Source: Aureococcus anophagefferens (taxonomy: Eukaryota; Sar; Pelagophyceae; Pelagomonadales; Pelagomonadaceae). Taken from it: 34,593 nt of DNA. The first letter of the stretch is position 1, and each line of letters starts with the position of its first letter. Both the position numbers and the translations under genes were made by a program. The notes under the pieces were generated by a model. The model saw nothing but the letters and a program-made list of their open reading frames with translations. It searched no databases and was not told where the DNA came from. Below are positions 31,870 to 34,593 of this stretch, piece after piece. The stretch is from assembly GCF_000186865.1 (NCBI RefSeq), contig NW_008705596.1:67745-102337 (forward strand). The letters run 5' to 3'.

Positions 31870-32045
31870 GCTCGCCTGGCGGGGGCCATAGATCAACAAT
31901 TTTGGCAACATTTCAGTTCGGCGGTCAACCCGCGCGCGCGGTCGACAGAGGGCCTCTATGACATACTACGGCTGGCGGCCCGAAATAATAAATAAATACT
32001 TCTATGGGGCGCTCTAGCCCTATGGTTGTTTTTGGCCTTGGAAGA
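31870..32045 (+). repeat. Interspersed repeat, copy 2 of the family at 11217-11430
   Basis: Shares CCCGCGCGCGCGGT, an AATAATAAATAA tract, CTTCTATGGGGCGC and CCCTATGGTTGTTT with the earlier copy, in the same plus orientation. Confidence 0.65.
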
Positions 32046-32281
32046 TGGCGCTTCCTTTTGATAGCCTGAGCGCCAGGCGAGGGGCACTTAAGGGCGACTA
32101 TCCTCCTATAGTGCGGAGAGCCTGAGCCTTCCTGGACCTAGTAGGGCAGGTTCTCTGCCCGTTCGTCCAGTAGCCCCGGCCCCGTATAGCCTCCGTATAC
32201 TACGGCAGCTGAGGCCCCGCGAGGATAACAGAGTCGCCGGTGCACCGCCACTGCGCAGCTTCGATAGTTCACCCTCGGACA

Positions 32282-33354
32282 GGAGCGATGTCCAGATCAG
32301 GGGGGGCAGCATCCCTCATGTAGAAAACTGACCAGGCCCGGCGGCGCCCCTGGCGCCCATGGGCCCCACTAGTCTAGTGTAGACGCCCGAAGCTCAAAAC
32401 GCGCCACAGCGACGCCATGGTGACCCGTGGCGCGTCCCCATGGCCCGCCCGCGTCCACCGGCCGCACCGGCCGAATCAGGTCTCGGGGCCCTGTGGGGCG
32501 TCAGTCGACCTCGATGACCGCGTTTGCGCGTCCGATCGAGTCAATTGGTGCGTCGTCGCTGCCTGACACGTCAAACACCAGCACGGCCGGCGTGTTCGTC
32601 GACCCGATGCCGCTCAAAGACGTCTTTCGGTAGTTCCGGAGCGTTTTCACAAGGTCCCGAACAATTCCGGTCGCTCCGCGGCGCCGCGTCGCGGTCCGAC
32701 ACGCCAGGAGATACCAGACAAGCGTCGCACTCGACGGGCTACGCCTGGCGCAGCGTTGGGGCCGTCTGAGCGGCGCTCGAAGCACTGTCGCAGGCGGTAG
32801 ACGCCCTTGTAACGGCCAGACGTTCGTCGACACGCGCGAGATCCGCGTTCAAAGCAGCTTCGAGGACGTCCAGGGGTGTCAGGGCCTCGTCGCCAGCGCC
32901 AAAGCCCAGAGCGGCGTGCACGAAGCGACGACGCGCGCCGAAACCGGCTCTCCGAGCTCACAGCCGGGCCCCGCTTTAGGCCTCCTTGCCTTCAACCAGG
33001 GCTAAAATCCGCGCACTTTCAGCGGATGCGGAAAAATCATAGACGGCCGCGGAAAAATCAGCCGTGCGCCAATCTCTGCTACCACGTAGCCAGAGCGCCA
33101 GGCGACGCAGAGGCCGTATCCAACGCCGTCGATCTACTGGATCCCGACCCGCTCGCCGTTCTGGCACGACCGCGCGCGGTCGCCAAAACGCGACGCGCTG
33201 GGCTCTACCGCGCGAAGTTCGTCCCCCCGAAGCCAGCGGGTACCACCACCGCGTCCAGGGCGCTCTATTTATCCTTGGAGGAGCAAGCGCCGAAGGACGG
33301 GGGGCGCGTATCACCTACTTGGTGTGCCCCGCCCCCCCTGATCTGGACATCGCT
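32282..33354. mobile_element. Putative 1.07-kb DNA element bounded by about 23-bp inverted repeats
   Basis: The sequence beginning GAGCGATGTCCAGATCAGGG at 32282 reappears reverse-complemented at about 33331-33354 (ending CTGATCTGGACATCGCTC). The interior is GC-rich. A minus-strand frame at 32501-32833 includes a protein-like stretch (RKTSLSGIGSTNTPAVLVFD), but no transposase motif was recognised, so it is probably non-autonomous or decayed. GCGGAAAAATCA occurs twice near 33028 and 33050. Confidence 0.55.
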
Positions 33355-33511
33355 CACAGCAGGGCAGCCCCACTAGGCTCGCTAGGCGCCCACTAGGCTG
33401 CTTTCCTGCCCCGGAGTTTACTATACTATCTCGCCAACCTCACCGCGTCCGGGGCAGCGCGTGCCTCCATAAATACTGATAACCGGGAATCGAGCACAGC
33501 ATGAATATGTA

Positions 33512-34069
33512 CTATCGGCGCCCCCTCTTACCCTTCTTCTTCGAGTTCATCTTTGTGCCACTCGCAAGATCAAACTGCTGTTTCTGAGCGTCGAGATCGC
33601 GCTGCTCCATTGCAATTCGGTGTTTCCGAATATTGAGCTTTGGAATCAATTCTCCCATCTTACGCATCAATGCAATTCGCGACTCAATATTTACGCGGCC
33701 TCCATCTCCGTCCAAGGCGAGCTGAACTCGGATCCGGCCGGGATACGCTGCAACATCTCTCGGCAGTGACTTGTACGGCTCGATTACGTGGGTCAGGTTC
33801 AAATACTGGCAGACTTCAGACATCTCCTGAACAATTGGGTCCTCACATGCGTGTTCCACGCTGATGCGCCGGCCCTGGGATATAAACTTTTTTGAATTTA
33901 TGTTATTTGGCCATATAACCGAGAAGGCTCTGTCGTCAACGCCTCCTGCTAAGTGCCGCGGCCACGTGATCCTTGTGTTTGGGTCCGGCGCTACATACTC
34001 GATTTCTGGTTGCGAATCGGTTATTCCCTGTCGCACTGCCTGTTTTTGTTTCCGTTTCGAGGTCGCCAT
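33512..34069 (-). CDS. SRP19: Signal recognition particle 19 kDa protein
   Basis: A single-exon ORF of 185 residues. SRP19 binds the tips of SRP RNA helices 6 and 8 and promotes SRP54 loading during SRP assembly. The core (residues 40-150) matches: VIWPNNINSKKFISQGRRIS, then EDPIVQEMSEVCQYLNL, PGRIRVQL and MGELIPKL. The C-terminus is the usual lysine/arginine tail (KKKGKRGRR). It is about 40 residues longer than the animal protein, because of a basic, polar N-terminal extension (MATSKRKQKQAV) and an extended middle. The start is the only ATG upstream of the core. No intron is needed. Confidence 0.93.
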   Translation of the reverse strand: MATSKRKQKQAVRQGITDSQPEIEYVAPDPNTRITWPRHLAGGVDDRAFSVIWPNNINSKKFISQGRRISVEHACEDPIVQEMSEVCQYLNLTHVIEPYKSLPRDVAAYPGRIRVQLALDGDGGRVNIESRIALMRKMGELIPKLNIRKHRIAMEQRDLDAQKQQFDLASGTKMNSKKKGKRGRR

Positions 34070-34422
34070 TTGGCGAACCCCGCCGCCGACAGGTAATCTT
34101 TGATTGGCCAGGAAAAAAGAAAAAAAGAGCCGCCGCGCACCGAAGGACTTCCGAAGGCCAAAGGCGCCGGAGGCGACAAAGGCGCCGAAGCCAGGCGGAG
34201 CGACGCGCGGACTCGTCCCGCCGACCCGTCTTTAAACCCCGCGGAATTATCCAGGCGGCGACCGCGGCGCAGCGCCGCGCCATACCCCTAACAAGCACTA
34301 CGTAAAACCCAGCAATCTCAGTTAATCAAGCTATGGACGATTCCCGCGACTGCATTTTGGCTCGAGGGAGGGTGTGCGTTGGCACGATTTGGGAGAAGGG
34401 GGGTGAGATTAAGACTGCCAAG
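34070..34422. other. GC-rich 5' flank of SRP19 with short repeats
   Basis: AAAGGCGCCG occurs twice (about 34161 and 34180). 34332-34372 resembles 22662-22700. A 33-codon frame starting at the ATG near 34333 stops inside module X and is not considered a gene. Confidence 0.4.
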
Positions 34423-34593
34423 TTTCAGGTCTGAAGACCATGGGGTTGGGCGCGCGCGCCATCGTCTAAAAGGCCATAATATGTGCGGTGTAGTGATAAT
34501 CCCATGGCTATATTCTGGGTCGCAGCTGTGCTACAGCTTACGGTGGCACTCTAATACATACATAGGTCGAGTCTACCAAGTTTGGCGCCTGCG
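34423..34593 (+). repeat. Repeat modules X (direct) and Y (inverted), truncated by the window end
   Basis: 34423-34491 matches 22431-22500 in the same direction. 34518-34593 is the reverse complement of 22539-22614. The relative orientation of the two modules therefore differs between the two loci. Confidence 0.75.

Noticed and set aside
32976..33396. Overlapping Arg-rich frames on both strands
   Set aside because: GC-driven open frames without domain, start context or repeat conservation.

Overview
This is a 34.6 kb piece of nuclear DNA from a microbial eukaryote, drawn from a draft assembly (50 N at 21784-21833). Most genes have short spliceosomal introns of about 35-115 bp. An IFT139 gene implies a flagellated or ciliated cell or life stage. 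SIN3, an INCENP-like chromosomal passenger protein, heterotrimeric G-protein beta and SRP19 are all eukaryote-specific. I cannot place the lineage from sequence alone. At least three introns fit only a GC-AG boundary.

Layout: (1) 160-1155, + strand: intronless nucleotide-sugar transporter. (2) 3026-5188, +: RluA-type pseudouridine synthase. (3) 5733-10345, -: six-exon IFT139/TTC21B. (4) 11540-14185, +: ten-exon gene joining an Arb2 domain to an AGC protein kinase, with one apparent 1-nt deletion. (5) about 15560-18473, +: zinc-binding-like segment, FKBP N-half, two C2 domains, FKBP C-half, membrane anchor and acidic tail. (6) 20519-22092, -: SAP-domain protein with an INCENP IN-box, crossing the gap. 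(7) 22888-23534, -: unrecognised two-exon gene. (8) 24654-28566, -: SIN3 corepressor. (9) 29878-31050, +: G-protein beta subunit. (10) 33512-34069, -: SRP19.

The genes share no evident pathway; this looks like ordinary gene-dense eukaryotic chromosome. The space between genes is filled with GC-rich, mostly non-coding interspersed repeats. At least six families recur within the window, often in both orientations and nested in one another. Three have clear inverted repeats and look like small DNA transposons (MITE-like). One copy pair carries a (GAAA)49 tract against (GAAA)2.

The most interesting points are two unusual domain architectures (Arb2-AGC kinase; FKBP apparently interrupted by two C2 domains), the SAP domain on an INCENP-like protein, the GC-AG introns, and a repeat locus whose empty and filled versions are both present. 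Several reading-frame breaks, one in a T homopolymer, may be assembly indels rather than true mutations. Exon boundaries were inferred by eye from splice dinucleotides, reading-frame phase and remembered family sequence.
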